Shown: positions 32,393 through 45,756 of the stretch, piece by piece
Layout: the number at the start of each line of letters is the position of its first letter
How positions within the stretch are numbered: the stretch's first letter is position 1
NCBI GenBank assembly: GCA_037349105.1
Contig: JAYJMM010000113.1
Span: forward strand, 1,240,001 to 1,304,000
Source of the DNA: Limnomonas spitsbergensis
Taxonomy: Eukaryota > Chlorophyta > Chlorophyceae > Chlamydomonadales
Direction: 5' to 3'
Length of the DNA stretch: 64,000 nt
Made by a program: the position numbers and the translations under genes
The notes under the pieces: generated by a model
What the model saw: the letters and a program-made list of their open reading frames with translations, nothing else
The model's database searches: none
What the model was told of the DNA's origin: nothing

Positions 32393-35078
32393 CTTGAAGG
32401 AGGCGACCAGGGAGGTTCCATACTTCGCGGACCAATGGTTCCCACGACAACATGTTGATCATGATATGTCCGGTACAACGAAGTTAAAGCCAATCGGCGA
32501 CCGAAGATTTTGGGACGAAATGAATAAAAGCCGAAAGTCCCGGTAGGGGCTTTCTGCGGGAACCGAAAGAAAAAAAGGGTGACTACGGCCGTAGGCCGCA
32601 AGTTATCGACGGTTGGGTTTGGCCGAAGGCCGAAGCCTGGCTGCGTTTTTGCCGATGTGTCGCCGACGTTTTTTCAACTTTGAACATTGAACAAGCTCGA
32701 CCATACGAAAGTGGTCGGGTTTGCAAGCGATGGTGCATCCGTTTTCACCGGCACCCTCAATGGTGTGGCCAAGCTTTTGAGACATGATATCACATGGCTG
32801 GCTGCAGCCCACTGTGTGGCCCATCTATGTCATATGATCATGATTTCTGCCAAGAATCACGTCCGTGCTAAGCCATCCATGTTTGATATAAGAATAACAA
32901 AACACGGCCGAACAAAAACAAAAACCGTTTCGGCGTCATCCGAGAAAATGGAATTGGCTGAAAAAAATGTTTGGACCTTCGGATGGTCCAAGAAACGACC
33001 AAGACGGTCGAAGAAAAAAAATGGCAGTTTCGGCGGTATCCGAAAAGAAAAAGACGACTGTCGGCTGGATCCGAAACTTTAAAAGGGGCGTATAACTTAC
33101 TTGGCCACGTGAGGGTCTCCAAAAGATACACGGTGAGTGAACATCCACGTGATCTCCCGGTACGCGCCCCGAAAGCTAAGGCAAGAGGCCCATAGCCGAA
33201 CAAGCTTTACATATCCATAATCCAGAAAGCTGCCTTACGCGTACGATCTTGCGACCAGCGTGTAGTCACTGAGCTCACCCGTAGGCGTCCGTCACTGTCG
33301 TGAGGAAGAAGTCTGCCACGGATATGAAACGCCTTTCCTGTGTCCTTAAAAAAGGACAACGCGGTTTTTGCATGAACAACCTCGGTCACTAGTTCATGCT
33401 TACGTTGCTTGCGTTGTGAATCTGTTTTTTATTTGGAAAGCCAAATTCTGCCCTTGATAGACTGAAAATAGCATTTAGCAGCGACCCTCAACTTGGAGAG
33501 TTGCCAAGTAAAGATCTAGCAAAGCCCCGGCAGTGGAATTCCGGGTAAGCCGTGTGGAGAGACATGACGATCAAAGTTGAGGAATTATAAACCCAACTTG
33601 ATTGTTACATGTGCATTTGGATCAACGGTGGTGGTCGGACCGCGTGCATGCCAAGTGTTGACAGAAGTAAAGTTGTGGATCAGTGGATTGCTGAGTCCAA
33701 GTTTGAAGTGTTTTAGGGCTGTATGTACGAAGGTAAGCAATTATTGAGTAGCAACGTGACGCGAGATGAGAGGATCTCCGAGCCTGACGTGCGATGTGAG
33801 GAGCGTGGATATTGGAGCCCCATTGCATCAGAAGGTCAGGGAGAGTTAGGGGACACGGCTTAAAGACCGCCATGAAGCATGGTTCTAAAAAGCAGGAGTG
33901 TCAGTGGACCCATCGGAGGATTCCATTTTCAAAAGGGACTGCTTGAGTGTGCTCGCGGTACCAGTGCGCAGGGACATCAAGGTACAGTGATCCAAGGGGA
34001 GTGCGGATCTAGATTGCATGAAGTCCCAACTTAGATGGCGAGCGTTCACCATGCCGCAGTAGGCAAAATAACAGAGGCGTGCCATACCCAAGCTGGACCC
34101 TGACCTAACCCTACACCAGAACGGACCATGGACCTGGACGGACCCCGACCCTAAGTGGACATTGATCGTGAGAAGACCCTGACCCTGAGCGGACCCTGAC
34201 TCCCTCATGCCAACACATAAGGAGCGCGCATGTGACAAACTGCCGCCTATAGGCCGGAATTCGATAAACGGCAGGAATTTCGGAACCGGAAAGGAAGGCA
34301 GTACGCAGCTGTCATGATAACGGTAGTATCGAGTGACAGCACTTTCTCAATAGGGCACATGCAGTACTTGGCTTGGATTACTCTTGACCATAATGGACCG
34401 CAACTACACCTCATTCCATAAATACATTTACTGGTCTGAGCCCTTGGCATGGTCGCAGTTCAGAGCTGGGCTATCACTGGCTGCGATGCTGGGTATTGTC
34501 ATGCTACGTGTGGAGGACATAAGTGCCCAACAAAGCTTCATTGAAACCTCATCAACTCTTCTCATGTTTGAGATCATGGCCATGCTACTGTGCGCGGGAC
34601 TTCAGATTGCCGCTTTTGCGCCAACTCAGATTCAGCTTTGCACGTTATCTTCTTTGTTTTGCACACGATAAATGGTATACATACTCGTTTATTATGGTTG
34701 AAGGTCCAGCGGCCATTCACCTCCGGGGCCTTCCTGTCGTCGCCCCGGTTAAGAATGAAGCACCAGCTGAGTGGCCCGGGCCAAAAGGGAGAGGCCGGCC
34801 GCCTAGGCCGCAATCCATTGCCATTCCGCGGGAGCAGCTGATGCCGTCGCGATTCACTCTAAGGTCAACACCAGCGACCACGGTGCACGGCATTCTGCTT
34901 TCCTAATCCCCGCCCAATCAGCCATGCCCCCCCCGGTGGATAGAGCCGCAGCTCAGAAGGAGTGTCTGGACCACCATATCAAGGCATGAAATACAAAGGC
35001 ATTACGCCGGATCCTGCCCTCTAAGGATGACCTATATTTCATGATGGACGGGCTGCGAGGCACATCCCAACTGGCGGC
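32393..35078 (+). repeat. Array 2 unit 2 (2686 bp)
   Basis: hAT remnant at 32687-32855. The first half pairs with the type A dimer partner, and after about 33700 it is type B (TTTGAAGTGTTTTAGGGCTG). It is almost the same as unit 4, 5345 bp downstream. The 167-codon frame is cut by a stop near 34904. Confidence 0.93.
32687..32855 (+). pseudogene. hAT-like transposase fragment (array 2 reference copy)
   Basis: Reads NKLDHTKVVGFASDGASVFT, then HCVAHLCHMIMI. The catalytic-type Asp in SDGAS and the C-x-x-H motif are present, and Trp is intact here. In most array 2 copies a TGG to TGA change interrupts the frame just before the CxxH block, showing there is no coding constraint. The frame opens from a TTG, without an ATG. 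Confidence 0.75.
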
Positions 35079-37737
35079 CTTGAAGGAGGCGACCTGGGAG
35101 GTTCAATACTTCGCGGACCAATGGTTCCCACGACAACATGTTGATCATGATATGTCCGGTACAACGAAGTTAAAGCCAATCGGCGACCGAAGATTTGGGA
35201 CGAAATGAATAAAAGCCGAAAGACCCGGTAGGGGGTTTCTGCGGGAGCCGAAAGAAAAAAGGGTGACTACGGCCGTAGACCGCAAGTTATCGACGGTTGG
35301 GTTCGTCCGACGGCCGAAACCTGACTGCGTTTTTGCCGATGTGTCGCCGACGTTTTTGAACTTTCAAGCTCGACCATACAAAAATGGTCGGGTTGCAAGC
35401 GATGGTGCATCCGTTTTCACCGGCACCCTCAATAGTGTGGCCAAGCTTTTGAGACATGATATCCCATGACTGGTTGCAGTCCACTGTGTGGCCCATCTAT
35501 GTCATATGATCATGATTTCTGCCAAGAATCACGTCCGTGCTAAGCCATCCATGTTTGATATAAGAATAACAAAACACGGCCGAACAAAAACAAAACCGTT
35601 TCGGCGTCATCCGAGAAAATGGAATTGGCTGAACAAAAGTTTGGACCTTCGGATGGTCCAAGAAACGACCAAGACGGTCGAAGGAAAAAAATGGCAGTTT
35701 CGGCGGTATCCGAAATGAAAAAGACGACTTTCGGCTGGATCCGAAACTTATAAAGGGGCGTATAACTTACTTGTCCACGTGAGGGTCTCCAAAAGATACA
35801 CGGTAAGTGAATTCCCACGTGATCTCTCGGTACGCGCCCCGGAAGGTAAGGCAAGAGGCCCATAGCCGAACAAGCTTTACTTATCCATAATCCAGAAAGC
35901 AGCCTAACGTGTACAATCTTGCGACCAGCGTGTAGTCACTGAGCTCACCCGTAGGCGTCCGTCACTGTCGTGAGGAAGAAGTCTGCCACGGATATGAAAC
36001 GCCTTTCCTGTGTCCTTAAAAAAGGACCGCGTTTTTTGCCTGACCAGCCAGTCACCAATTCCTGCTTACGTTGTTTGCGTTGTGAATCTGATTTTTTGTT
36101 TGGAAAGCCAAATTCTGCCCTTGATAGACTGAAAATAGCATTTAGCAGCGACCCTCAACTTGAAGAGTTGTCAAGTAAAGATTTTGCAAAGCCCCGGCAG
36201 TGGAATTCCGGGTAAGCCGTGTGGAGAGACATGACGATCAAAGTTGAGGAATTATAAACCCAACTTGATTGTTACATGTGCATTTGGATCAACTGTGGTG
36301 GTCGGACCGCGTGCATGCCAAGTGTTAACATAAGTAAAGTTGTGGATCAGTGGATTGCTGAGTCCAAGTTTTAAGGGTTATATGATTGTGCGAAGGTTAG
36401 CTATTCTTGAGTAGCAACGTGACGTGAGCTGAGAGGATCTCCGAGCCTGACGTGCGATGTGAGGAGCGTGGATCTTGGAGCCCCATTGCATCAGAAGGTC
36501 AGGGAGAGTTAGGGGGCACGGCTTAAAGACCGCCATTAAGCATGGTTTAAAAATGCAGGCTTGACAGTGGCCCCATCGGAGGATCCAATTTCAAAAGGGA
36601 CAGCTTGAGTGTGCTCGCGGTACCTGCTCAAGGACAGCAAGGTACACTGATCCAAGGGGAGTGCGGATCTAGATTGCATGAATTCCCAACTGAGATGGCG
36701 AGCGTTCACCATGCCGCAGTTGGCAAAATAACAGAGGCGTGCCTGACCCAAGCCGGACCCTGACCGGACCCTACACCAGAACGGACCATGGACCTGAACG
36801 GACCCCGACCCTAAGTGGACATTGATTTTGATCAGACCCTGACCCTGAGCGGACCTTGAATCCCTCATGCCAACACATAAGGAGCGCGCATGTGACTAAC
36901 TGCCGCCTAAAGGCCGGAATTCGAGAAACAGCAGGAATTCCGGAACCGGAAAGGAAGGCAGTACGCAGCTGTCATGATAACGGTAGTATCGAGTGACAGC
37001 ACTTTTTCCATTGGGCCCATGCAGTACTTGGCTTGGTTACTCTTGACCATAATGGACCGCAACTACAACTGATTACATAAATACATGTACCGGTCTGAGC
37101 CCTTGGCATGGTCGCAGTTCAGAGCTGGGCTATCACTGGTTGCGAGGCTGGGTATTGTCATGCTCCGTATGGAGGACATAAGTGCCCAACTAAGCTTCAT
37201 TGAATCCTCATCAGCTCTCCTCATGTTTGAGATCATGGCCATGCTACTGTGCGCGGGACGTCATATTGCCGCTTTTGCGCCAACTCAGATTCAGCTTTGC
37301 ACGTTATCTTCTTTGTTTTGAACACGATAAATGGTATACATACTATTTTATTATGGTTGAAGGTCCAGCGGCCATTCACCTCCGGGGCCTTCCTGTCGTC
37401 GCCCCGGTTAAGATTGAAGCACCAGCTGAGTGGCCCGGGCCAAAAGGGGAAGGTCGGCCGCCTAGGCCGCAATCCATTGCCATTCCGCGGGAGCAGCTGA
37501 TGCCGTCGCGATTCACTCTAAGGGCAACACCGGCGACCACGGTGCACGGCATTCTGCTTTCCCAATCCCCGCCCAATCAGCCATGCCCCCCCCGGAGGAT
37601 AGAGCCGCAGCTTAGAAGGAGTGTCTGGACCACCATATCAAGGCATACAATACAGAGGCATTCTGCCGGAGCCTGCCCTCTAGGGATGACCTATATATCA
37701 TGATGGACGGGCTGCGAGGCACACCTCATCAGGCGGC
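35079..37737 (+). repeat. Array 2 unit 3 (2659 bp)
   Basis: hAT remnant at about 35366-35534, with a TGA in place of the Trp codon (CCCATGACTGG near 35467). The right part is type A and nearly identical to unit 1. The 18-bp hairpin has lost its last pair near 36016 (AAGGACCGCG). Confidence 0.93.
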
Positions 37738-40423
37738 CTTGAAGGAGGCGACCAGGGAGGTTCCATACTTCGCGGACCAATGGTTCCCACGACAACATGT
37801 TGATCATGATATGTCCGGTACAACGAAGTTAAAGCCAATCGGCGACCGAAGATTTTGGGACGAAATGAATAAAAGCCGAAAGTCCCGGTAGGGGCTTTCT
37901 GCGGGAACCGAAAGAAAAAAAGGGTGACTACGGCCGTAGGCCGCAAGTTATCGACGGTTGGGTTTGGCCGAAGGCCGAAGCCTGGCTGCGTTTTTGCCGA
38001 TGTGTCGCCGACGTTTTTTCAACTTTGAACATTGAACAAGCTCGACCATACGAAAGTGGTCGGGTTTGCAAGCGATGGTGCATCCGTTTTCACCGGCACC
38101 CTCAATGGTGTGGCCAAGCTTTTGAGACATGATATCACATGGCTGGCTGCAGTCCACTGTGTGGCCCATCTATGTCATATGATCATGATTTCTGCCAAGA
38201 ATCACGTCCGTGCAAAGCCATCCATGTTTGATATAAGAATAACAAAACACGGCCGAACAAAAACAAAAACCGTTTCGGCGTCATCCGAGAAAATGGAATT
38301 GGCTGAAAAAAAAGTTTGGACCTTCGGATGGTCCAAGAAACGACCAAGACGGTCGGAGAAAAAAAATGGCAGTTTCGGCGGTATCCGAAAAGAAAAAGAC
38401 GACTGTCGGCTGGATCCGAAACTTTAAAAGGGGCGTATAACTTACTTGGCCACGTGAGGGTCTCCAAAAGATACACGGTGAGTGAACATCCAAGTGATCT
38501 CCCGGTACGCGCCCCGAAAGCTAAGGCAAGAGGCCCATAGCCGAACAAGCTTTACATATCCATAATCCAGAAAGCTGCCTTACGCGTACGATCTTGCGAC
38601 CAGCGTGTAGTCACTGAGCTCACCCGTAGGCGTCCGTCACTGTCGTGAGGAAGAAGTCTGCCACGGATATGAAACGCCTTTCCTGTGTCCTTAAAAAAGG
38701 ACAACGCGGTTTTTGCATGAACAACCTCAGTCACTAGTTCATGCTTACGTTGCTTGCGTTGTGAATCTGTTTTTTTATTTGGAAAGCCAAATTCTGCCCT
38801 TGATAGACTGAAAATAGCATTTAGCAGCGACCCTCAACTTGAAGAGTTGCCAAGTAAAGATCTAGCAAAGCCCCGGCAGTGGAATTCCGGGTAAGCCGTG
38901 TGGAGAGACATGACGATCAAAGTTGAGGAATTATAAACCCAACTTGATTGTTACATGTGCATTTGGATCAACGGTGGTGGTCGGACCGCGTGCATGCCAA
39001 GTGTTGACAGAAGTAAAGTTGTGGATCAGTGGATTGCTGAGTCCAAGTTTGAAGTGTTTTAGGGCTGTATGTACGAAGGTAAGCAATTATTGAGTAGCAA
39101 CGTGACGCGAGATGAGAGGATCTCCGAGACTGACGTGCGATGTGAGGAGCGTGGATATTGGAGCCCCATTGCATCAGAAGGTCAGGGAGAGTTAGGGGAC
39201 ACGGCTTAAAGACCGCCATGAAGCATGGTTCTAAAAAGCGGGAGTATCAGTGGAGCCATCGGAGGATTCCAATTTCAAAAGGGACAGCTTGAGTGTGCGT
39301 GCGGTACCAGTGCTCAGTTACATCAAGGTACAGTGATCCAAGGGGAGTGCGGATCTAGATTGCATGAAGTCCCAACTTAGATGGCGAGCGTTCAACATGC
39401 CGCAGTAGGCAAAATAACAGAGGCGTGCCATACCCAAGCTGGACCCTGACCTAACCCTACACCAGAACGGACCATGGACCTGGACGGACCCCGACCCTAA
39501 GTGGACATTGATCGTGAGAAGACCCTGACCCTGAGCGGACCCTGACTCCCTCATGCCAACACATAAGGAGCGCGCATGTGACAAACTGCCGCCTATAGGC
39601 CGGAATTCGATAAACGGCAGGAATTTCGGAACCGGAAAGGAAGGCAGTACGCAGCTGTCATGATAACGGTAGTATCGAGTGACAGCACTTTCTCAATAGG
39701 GCACATGCAGTACTTGGCTTAGTTACTCTTGACCATAATGGACCGCAACTACACCTCATTCCATAAATACATTTACTGGTCTGAGCCCTTGGCATGGTCG
39801 CAGTTCAGAGCTGGGCTATCACTGGCTGCGATGCTGGGTATTGTCATGCTACGTGTGGAGGACATAAGTGCCCAACAAAGCTTCATTGAAACCTCATCAA
39901 CTCTTCTCATGTTTGAGATCATGGCCATGCTACTGTGCGCGGGACTTCAGATTGCCGCTTTTGCGCCAACTCAGATTCAGCTTTGCACGTTATCTTCTTT
40001 GTTTTGCACACGATAAATGGTATACATACTCGTTTATTATGGTTGAAGGCCCAGCGGCCATTCACCTCCGGGGCCTTCCTGTCGTCGCCCCGGTTAAGAA
40101 TGAAGCACCAGCTGAGTGGCCCGGGCCAAAAGGGAGAGGCCGGCCGCCTAGGCCGCAATCCATGGCCATTCCGCGGGAGCAGCTGATGCCGTCGCGATTC
40201 ACTCTAAGGTCAACACCGGCGACCACGGTGCACGGCATTCTGCTTTCCCAATCCCCGCCCAATCAGCCATGCCCCCCCCGGAGGATAGAGCCGCAGCCCA
40301 GAAGGAGTGTCTGAACCACCATATCAAGGCATGAAATACAAAGGCATTACGCCGGATCCTGCCCTCTAAGGATGACCTATATATCATGATGGACGGGCTG
40401 CGAGGCACATCCCAGCTGGCGGC
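37738..40423 (+). repeat. Array 2 unit 4 (2686 bp)
   Basis: hAT remnant at 38032-38200 without the TGA. It is the dimer partner of unit 2 and has the same type B right half. The segment 39241-39330 has private changes (AAGCGGGAGTATCAGTGGAG). Confidence 0.93.
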
Positions 40424-43089
40424 CTTGAAGGAGGCGACCTGGGAGGTTCAATACTTCGCGGACCAATGGTTCCCACGACAACATGTTGATCATGATATGT
40501 CCGGTACAACGAAGTTAAAGCCAATCGGCGACCGAAGATTTTGGGACGAAATGAATAAAAGCCGAAAGACCCGGTAGGGGGTTTCTGCGGGAGCCGAAAG
40601 AAAAAAGGGTGACTACGGCCGTAGACCGCAAGTTATCGACGGTTGGGTTCGTCCGACGGCCGAAACCTGACTGCGTTTTTGCCGATGTGTCGCCGACGTT
40701 TTTGAACTTACAAGCTCGACCATACAAAAATGGTCGGGTTGCAAGGGATGGTGCATCCGTTTTCACCGGCACCCTCAATAGTGTGGCCAAGCTTTTGAGA
40801 CATGATATCCCATGACTGGCTGCAGTCCACTGTGTGGCCCATCTATGTCATATGATCATGATTTCTGCCAAGAATCACGTCCGTGCTAAGCCATCCATGT
40901 TTGATATAAGAATAACAAAACACGGCCGAACAGAAACGAAACCGTTTCGGCGTCATCCGAGCAAATGGAATTGGCTGAAAAAAAGTTTGGACCTTCGGAT
41001 GGTCCAAGAAACGACCAAGACGGTCGAAGGAAAAAAATGGCAGTTTCGGCGGTATCCGAAATGAAAAAGACGACTTTCGGCTGGATCCGAAACCTAAAAG
41101 GGGCGTATAACTTACTTGGCCACGTGAGGGTCTCCAAAAGATACACGGTAAGTGAATTCCCACGTGATCTCTCGGTACGCGCCCCGGAAGGTAAGGCAAG
41201 AGGCCCATAGCCGAACAAGCTTTACTTATCCATAATCCAGAAAGCAGCCTAACGTGTACAATCTTGCGACCAGCGTGTAGTCACTGAGCTCACCCGTAGG
41301 CGGCCGTCACTGTCGTGAGGAAGAAGTCTGCCACGGATATGAAACGCCTTTCTTGTGTCCTTAAAAAAGGACAACGCGTTTTTGCCTGACCAGCCAGTCA
41401 CCAATTCCTGCTTACGTTGTTTGCGTTGTGAATCTGATTTTTTGTTTGGAAAGCCAAATTCTGCCCTTGATAGACTGAAAATAGCATTTAGCAGCGACCC
41501 TCAACTTGAAGAGTTGCCAAGTAGAGATCTAGCAAAGCCCCGGCAGTGGAATTCCGGGTAAGCCGTGTGGAGAGACATGACGATCAAAGTTGAGGAATAA
41601 TAAACCCAACTTGATTGTTACATGTGCATTTGGATCAACGGTGGTGGTCGGACCGCGTGCATGCCAAGTGTTAACAGAATTAAAGTTATGGATCAGTGGA
41701 TTGCTGAGTCCAGGTTTGAAGTGTTTTAGGGCTGTATGTACGAAGGTAAGCAATTCTTGAGTAGCAACGTGACGTGAGATGAGAGGATCTCCGAGCCTGA
41801 CGTGCGATGTGAGGAGCGTGGATATTGGAGCCCCATTGCATCAGAAGGTCAGGGAGAGTTAGGGGACACGGCTTAAAGACCGCCATGAAGCATGGTTCTA
41901 AAAAGCAGGAGTGTCAGTGGACCCATCGGAGGATTCCAATTTCAAAAGGGACTGCTTGAGTGTGCTCGCGGTACCAGTGCTCAGGGACATCAAGGTACAG
42001 TGATCCAAGGGGAGTGCGGATCTAGATTGCATGAAGTCCCAACCTAGATGGCGAGCGTTCACCATGCCGCAGTAGGCAAATAACAGAGGCGTGCCAGACC
42101 CAAGCTGGACCCTGACCTAACCCTACACCAGAACGGACCATGGACCTGGACGGACCCCGACCCTAAGTGGACATTGATCGTGAGAAGACCCTGACCCTGA
42201 GCGGACCCTGAATCCCTCATGCCAACACATAAGGAGCGCGCATGTGACAAACTGCCGCCTATAGGCCGGAATTCGATAAACGGCAGGAATTTCGGAACCG
42301 GAAAGGAAGGCAGTACGCAGCTGTCATGATAACGGTAGTATCGAGTGACAGCACTTTCTCCATTGGGCCCATGCAGTACTTGGCTTAGTTACTCTTGACC
42401 ATAATGGACCGCAACTACACCTCATTCCATAAATACATTTACTGGTCTGAGCCCTTGGCATGGTCGCAGTTCAGAGCTGGGCTATCACTGGCTGCGATGC
42501 TGGGTATTGTCATGCTACGTGTGGAGGACATAAGTGCCCAACAAAGCTTCATTGAAACCTCATCAACTCTTCTCATGTTTGAGATCATGGCCATGCTACT
42601 GTGCGCGGGACTTCAGATTGCCGCTTTTGCGCCAACTCAGATTCAGCTTTGCACGTTATCTTCTTTGTTTTGCACACGATAAATGGTATACATACTCGTT
42701 TATTATGGTTGAAGGCCCAGCGGCCATTCACCTCCGGGGCCTTCCTGTCGTCGCCCCGGTTAAGAATGAAGCACCAGCTGAGTGGCCCGGGCCAAAAGGG
42801 AGAGGCCGGCCGCCTAGGCCGCAATCCATGGCCATTCCGCGGGAGCAGCTGATGCCGTCGCGATTCACTCTAAGGTCAACACCGGCGACCACGGTGCACG
42901 GCATTCTGCTTTCCCAATCCCCGCCCAATCAGCCATGCCCCCCCCGGAGGATAGAGCCGCAGCCCAGAAGGAGTGTCTGAACCACCATATCAAGGCATGA
43001 AATACAAAGGCATTACGCCGGATCCTGCCCTCTAAGGATGACCTATATATCATGATGGACGGGCTGCGAGGCACATCCCAACTGGCGGC
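40424..43089 (+). repeat. Array 2 unit 5 (2666 bp)
   Basis: hAT remnant at about 40712-40880 (TGA present). A small loss near 41091 changes AACTTATAAAGG to AACCTAAAAGG. The right half is identical in most positions to that of unit 7. Confidence 0.93.
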
Positions 43090-45756
43090 CTTGAAGGAGG
43101 CGACCTGGGAGGTTCAATACTTCGCGGACCAATGGTTCCCACGACAACATGTTGATCATGATATGTCCGGTACAACGAAGTTAAAGCCAATCGGCGACCG
43201 AAGATTTTGGGACGAAATGAATAAAAGCCGAAAGACCCGGTAGGGGCTTTCTGCGGGAGCCGAAAGAAAAAAGGGTGACTACGGCCGTAGACCGCAAGTT
43301 ATCGACGGTTGGGTTCGTCCGACGGCCGAAACCTGACTGCGTTTTTGCCGATGTGTCGCCGACGTTTTTGAACTTACAAGCTCGACCATACAAAAATGGT
43401 CGGGTTGCAAGGGATGGTGCATCCGTTTTCACCGGCACCCTCAATAGTGTGGCCAAGCTTTTGAGACATGATATCCCATGACTGGCTGCAGTCCACTGTG
43501 TGGCCCATCTATGTCATATGATCATGATTTCTGCCAAGAATCACGTCCGTGCTAAGCCATCCATGTTTGATATAAGAATAACAAAACACGGCCGAACAGA
43601 AACGAAACCGTTTCGGCGTCATCCGAGCAAATGGAATTGGCTGAAAAAAAGTTTGGACCTTCGGATGGTCCAAGAAACGACCAAGACGGTCGAAGGAAAA
43701 AAATGGCAGTTTCGGCGGTATCCGAAATGAAAAAGACGACTTTCGGCTGGATCCGAAACTTATAAAGGGGCGTATAACTTACTTGGCCACGTGAGGGTCT
43801 CCAAAAGATACACGGTAAGTGAATTCCCACGTGATCTCTCGGTACGCGCCCCGGAAGGTAAGGCAAGAGGCCCATAGCCGAACAAGCTTTACTTATCCAT
43901 AATCCAGAAAGCAGCCTAACGTGTACAATCTTGCGACCAGCGTGTAGTCACTGAGCTCACCCGTAGGCGGCCGTCACTGTCGTGAGGAAGAAGTCTGCCA
44001 CGGATATGAAACGCCTTTCTTGTGTCCTTAAAAAAGGACAACGCGTTTTTGCCTGACCAGCCAGTCACCAATTCCTGCTTACGTTGTTTGCGTTGTGAAT
44101 CTGATTTTTTGTTTGGAAAGCCAAATTCTGCCCTTGATAGACTGAAAATAGCATTTAGCAGCGACCCTCAACTTGAAGAGTTGCCAAGTAGAGATCTAGC
44201 AAAGCCCCGGCAGTGGAATTCCGGGTAAGCCGTGTGGAGAGACATGACGATCAAAGTTGAGGAATAATAAACCCAACTTGATTGTTACATGTGCATTTGG
44301 ATCAACGGTGGTGGTCGGACCGCGTGCATGCCAAGTGTTAACAGAATTAAAGTTATGGATCAGTGGATTGCTGAGTCCAGGTTTGAAGTGTTTTAGGGCT
44401 GTATGTACGAAGGTAAGCAATTCTTGAGTAGCAACGTGACGTGAGATGAGAGGATCTCCGAGCCTGACGTGCGATGTGAGGAGCGTGGATATTGGAGCCC
44501 CATTGCATCAGAAGGTCAGGGAGAGTTAGGGGACACGGCTTAAAGACCGCCATGAAGCATGGTTCTAAAAAGCAGGAGTGTCAGTGGACCCATCGGAGGA
44601 TTCCAATTTCAAAAGGGACTGCTTGAGTGTGCTCGCGGTACCAGTGCTCAGGGACATCAAGGTACAGTGATCCAAGGGGAGTGCGGATCTAGATTGCATG
44701 AAGTCCCAACCTAGATGGCGAGCGTTCACCATGCCGCAGTAGGCAAATAACAGAGGCGTGCCAGACCCAAGCTGGACCCTGACCTAACCCTACACCAGAA
44801 CGGACCATGGACCTGGACGGACCCCGACCCTAAGTGGACATTGATCGTGAGAAGACCCTGACCCTGAGCGGACCCTGACTCCCTCATGCCAACACATAAG
44901 GAGCGCACATGTGACTAACTGCCGCCTATAGGCCGGAATTCGATAAACGGCAGGAATTTCGGAACCGGAAAGGAAGGCAATACGCAGCTGTCATGATAAC
45001 GGTAGTATCGAGTGACAGCACTTTCTCCCATGGGCACATGCAGCACTTGGCTTAGTTACTCTTGGCCATAATGGACCGCAACTACACCTCATTCCATAAA
45101 TACATTTACTGGTCTGAGCCCTTGGCATGGTCGCAGTTCAGAGCTGGGCTATCACTGGCTGCGAGGCTGGGTATTATCATGCTACGTGTGGAGGACATAA
45201 GTGCCCAACAAAGCTTCATTGAAACCTCATCAACTCTTCTCATGTTTGAGATCATGGCCATGCTACTCTGCGCGGGACTTCAGATTGCCGCTTTTGCGCC
45301 AACTCAGATTCAGCTTTGCACGTTATCTTCTTTGTTTTGCACACGATAAATGGTATAAATAATCGTTTATTATGGTTGAAGGCCCAGCGGCCATTCACCT
45401 CCGGGGCCTTCCTGTCGTCGCCCCGGTTAAGAATCAAGCACCAGCTGAGTGGCCCGGGCCAAAAGGGAGAGGCCGGCCGCCTAGGCCGCAATCCATTGCC
45501 ATTCCGCGGGAGCAGCTGATGCCGTCGCGATTCACTCTAAGGGCAACACCGGCGACCACGGTGCACGGCATTCTGCTTTCCCAATCCCCGCCCAATCAGC
45601 CATGCCCCCCCCGGAGGAAAGAGCCGCAGCCCAGAAGGAGTGTCTGGACCACCATATCAAGGCATGAAATACAAAGGCATTACGCCGGATCCTGCCCTCT
45701 AAGGATGACCTATATATCATGATGGACGGGCTGCGAGGCACATCCCAACTGGCGGC
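43090..45756 (+). repeat. Array 2 unit 6 (2667 bp)
   Basis: hAT remnant at about 43378-43546. Two intact dyads are at 43710-43727 and 43741-43758. It pairs with unit 8 (for example GGTAGGGGCTTTCTG at the left, CATGTGACTAACTGCC and CCCATGGGCACATG at the right). Confidence 0.93.
43600..43760. repeat. Dyad cluster in array 2 orientation
   Basis: TTTCGG-N6-CCGAAA occurs at 43710-43727 (spacer CGGTAT) and 43741-43758 (CTGGAT). A third, with a damaged right arm (TTTCGGCGTCATCCGAGC), starts near 43612. TTGGACC-N7-GGTCCAA lies near 43652 and CGACC-N5-GGTCG near 43677. Spacers are the reverse complements of those in array 1, as expected. Confidence 0.75.

Larger units (their letters stand above)
31010..41700 (+). 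repeat. Dimeric higher-order repeat, period 5345 bp
   Basis: Type A and type B halves alternate: the type A marker TTTTAAGGGTTATATGATTG is at about 31022 and 36367, and the type B marker TTTGAAGTGTTTTAGGGCTG is at about 33700 and 39045. Each pair is 5345 bp apart (2686 + 2659), and matching halves resemble each other more than their neighbours. Confidence 0.8.
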